Below are positions 5,304-5,700 of a DNA stretch of 5,700 nt, one piece after another (position 1 is the first letter of the stretch; each line of letters begins with the position of its first letter). The position numbers and the translations under genes were made by a program. The DNA is from Alphaproteobacteria bacterium MarineAlpha10_Bin2 (GTDB lineage: Bacteria > Pseudomonadota > Alphaproteobacteria > UBA828). The stretch covers positions 1-5,700 of the forward strand of contig PTKB01000174.1 of assembly GCA_002937555.1 (NCBI GenBank). The letters run 5' to 3'. The notes under the pieces were generated by a model, which was not told the DNA's origin, did no database searches, and was given only the letters and a program-made list of their open reading frames with translations.

Positions 5304-5700
5304 ATGTCCTCCGTCACCCGCTTCGCGCCAAGCCCCACGGGTTACCTTCATTTGGGCCATGCCTACTCAGCCCTCCTTTCCGCTGACGCGGCGCAAGATG
5401 CTGGCGGACGGTTTCTGCTGCGTATCGAAGATATCGATGTCGGACGCTGCCGGCCGCAGTTCGAAGCGGCAATTCTGGAGGATTTGGCATGGCTCGGCCT
5501 TGTATGGGAACAGCCGGTGCGCCGCCAATCGGAGCATATGGCGGATTATCTGAAGGCTCTCGATCGCCTGCAGGCGGAGGGGCTGATTTATCCCTGTTTT
5601 TGTACCCGCGCTGACATCCGCGCCGAGATCGCCCGCGCCGATGCCGCGCCGCATGGCCCCGACGGTCCGCAATATCCCGGAGGGCAAGTCGCCCGCGGCA
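5304..5700 (+). CDS. Glutamyl-Q tRNA(Asp) synthetase (GluQ-RS), N-terminal part
   Basis: The frame opens at ATG 5304 and is still open at the window edge, so only 132 residues are seen of a usual ~290. GluQ-RS is a truncated relative of glutamyl-tRNA synthetase that attaches glutamate to queuosine in the wobble position of tRNA-Asp, not to a tRNA 3' end. Visible marks are RFAPSPTGYLHLGHA (6-20) with the HIGH-type motif H16-LGH, LLRIEDID (38-45) with Arg40, Glu42 and Asp43, and LGLVWE (64-69). The CFC pair Cys98/Cys100 of the zinc site is typical for GluQ-RS. The following YPGG-Gln128 has Gln where a fourth zinc ligand Cys is usual. A GAGG seven bases before the ATG supports the start. Confidence 0.9.
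   Translation, partial: MSSVTRFAPSPTGYLHLGHAYSALLSADAAQDAGGRFLLRIEDIDVGRCRPQFEAAILEDLAWLGLVWEQPVRRQSEHMADYLKALDRLQAEGLIYPCFCTRADIRAEIARADAAPHGPDGPQYPGGQVARG

Noticed and set aside
1..5700. CRISPR array, rRNA, or insertion-sequence ends.
   Set aside because: No regularly spaced repeats, rRNA-like blocks or transposase frames with terminal inverted repeats were seen.

Overview
The window is a chromosomal segment of an alphaproteobacterium joined to one end of an integrated mobile element. From about position 1416 to the end the DNA is GC-rich. It carries single-domain housekeeping genes typical of that class: a short YqaA/DedA-type membrane protein, DsbB, a Coq7-type di-iron ubiquinone hydroxylase, an HNH endonuclease whose sequence resembles those common in alphaproteobacteria, a class III CoA-transferase and GluQ-RS. 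The first ~1380 bases are visibly AT-rich with different codon use. They encode a tyrosine recombinase and the start of a coupled small hydrophobic protein. No species can be named from sequence reading alone.

Region 1 (1-1380, foreign). The integrase gene (64-1239, minus) is followed by a reading frame that starts inside its stop codon (TGATG) and runs off the left edge. It begins with a run of hydrophobic residues. The 140 bases in front of the integrase hold a Shine-Dalgarno site, an 11-bp direct repeat, a 35-bp imperfect dyad, a weak promoter candidate, and an inverted copy of part of a tRNA-Leu gene.

Region 2 (1377-1473, junction). The 5' half of a tRNA-Leu(CAA) gene lies on the minus strand with a good sigma-70 promoter. 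Its match to tRNA stops at the end of the anticodon loop, where the AT-rich DNA begins. This is the expected footprint of integrase-mediated insertion into a tRNA gene, except that the tRNA is not restored at this junction. The tRNA promoter now points into the integrase gene.

Region 3 (1559-3223, plus). YqaA-like protein, DsbB and Coq7 form a tight operon with a 16-bp gap and then a GTGA overlap. DsbB hands electrons to ubiquinone and Coq7 works in making ubiquinone, so the pair is functionally linked. A hairpin at 3220-3246 separates this operon from the convergent HNH gene (3249-3812, minus).

Region 4 (3813-5700). A 217-bp divergent intergenic region is followed by a class III (CaiB/BaiF) CoA-transferase and, 23 bp later, by GluQ-RS, which is cut by the right edge.

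The most unusual signal is the 5' leader of the integrase. Sixteen bases just upstream of its ribosome binding site are fully complementary (one G-U) to the tRNA-Leu half, and the ribosome binding site itself is complementary to the tRNA 5' end.
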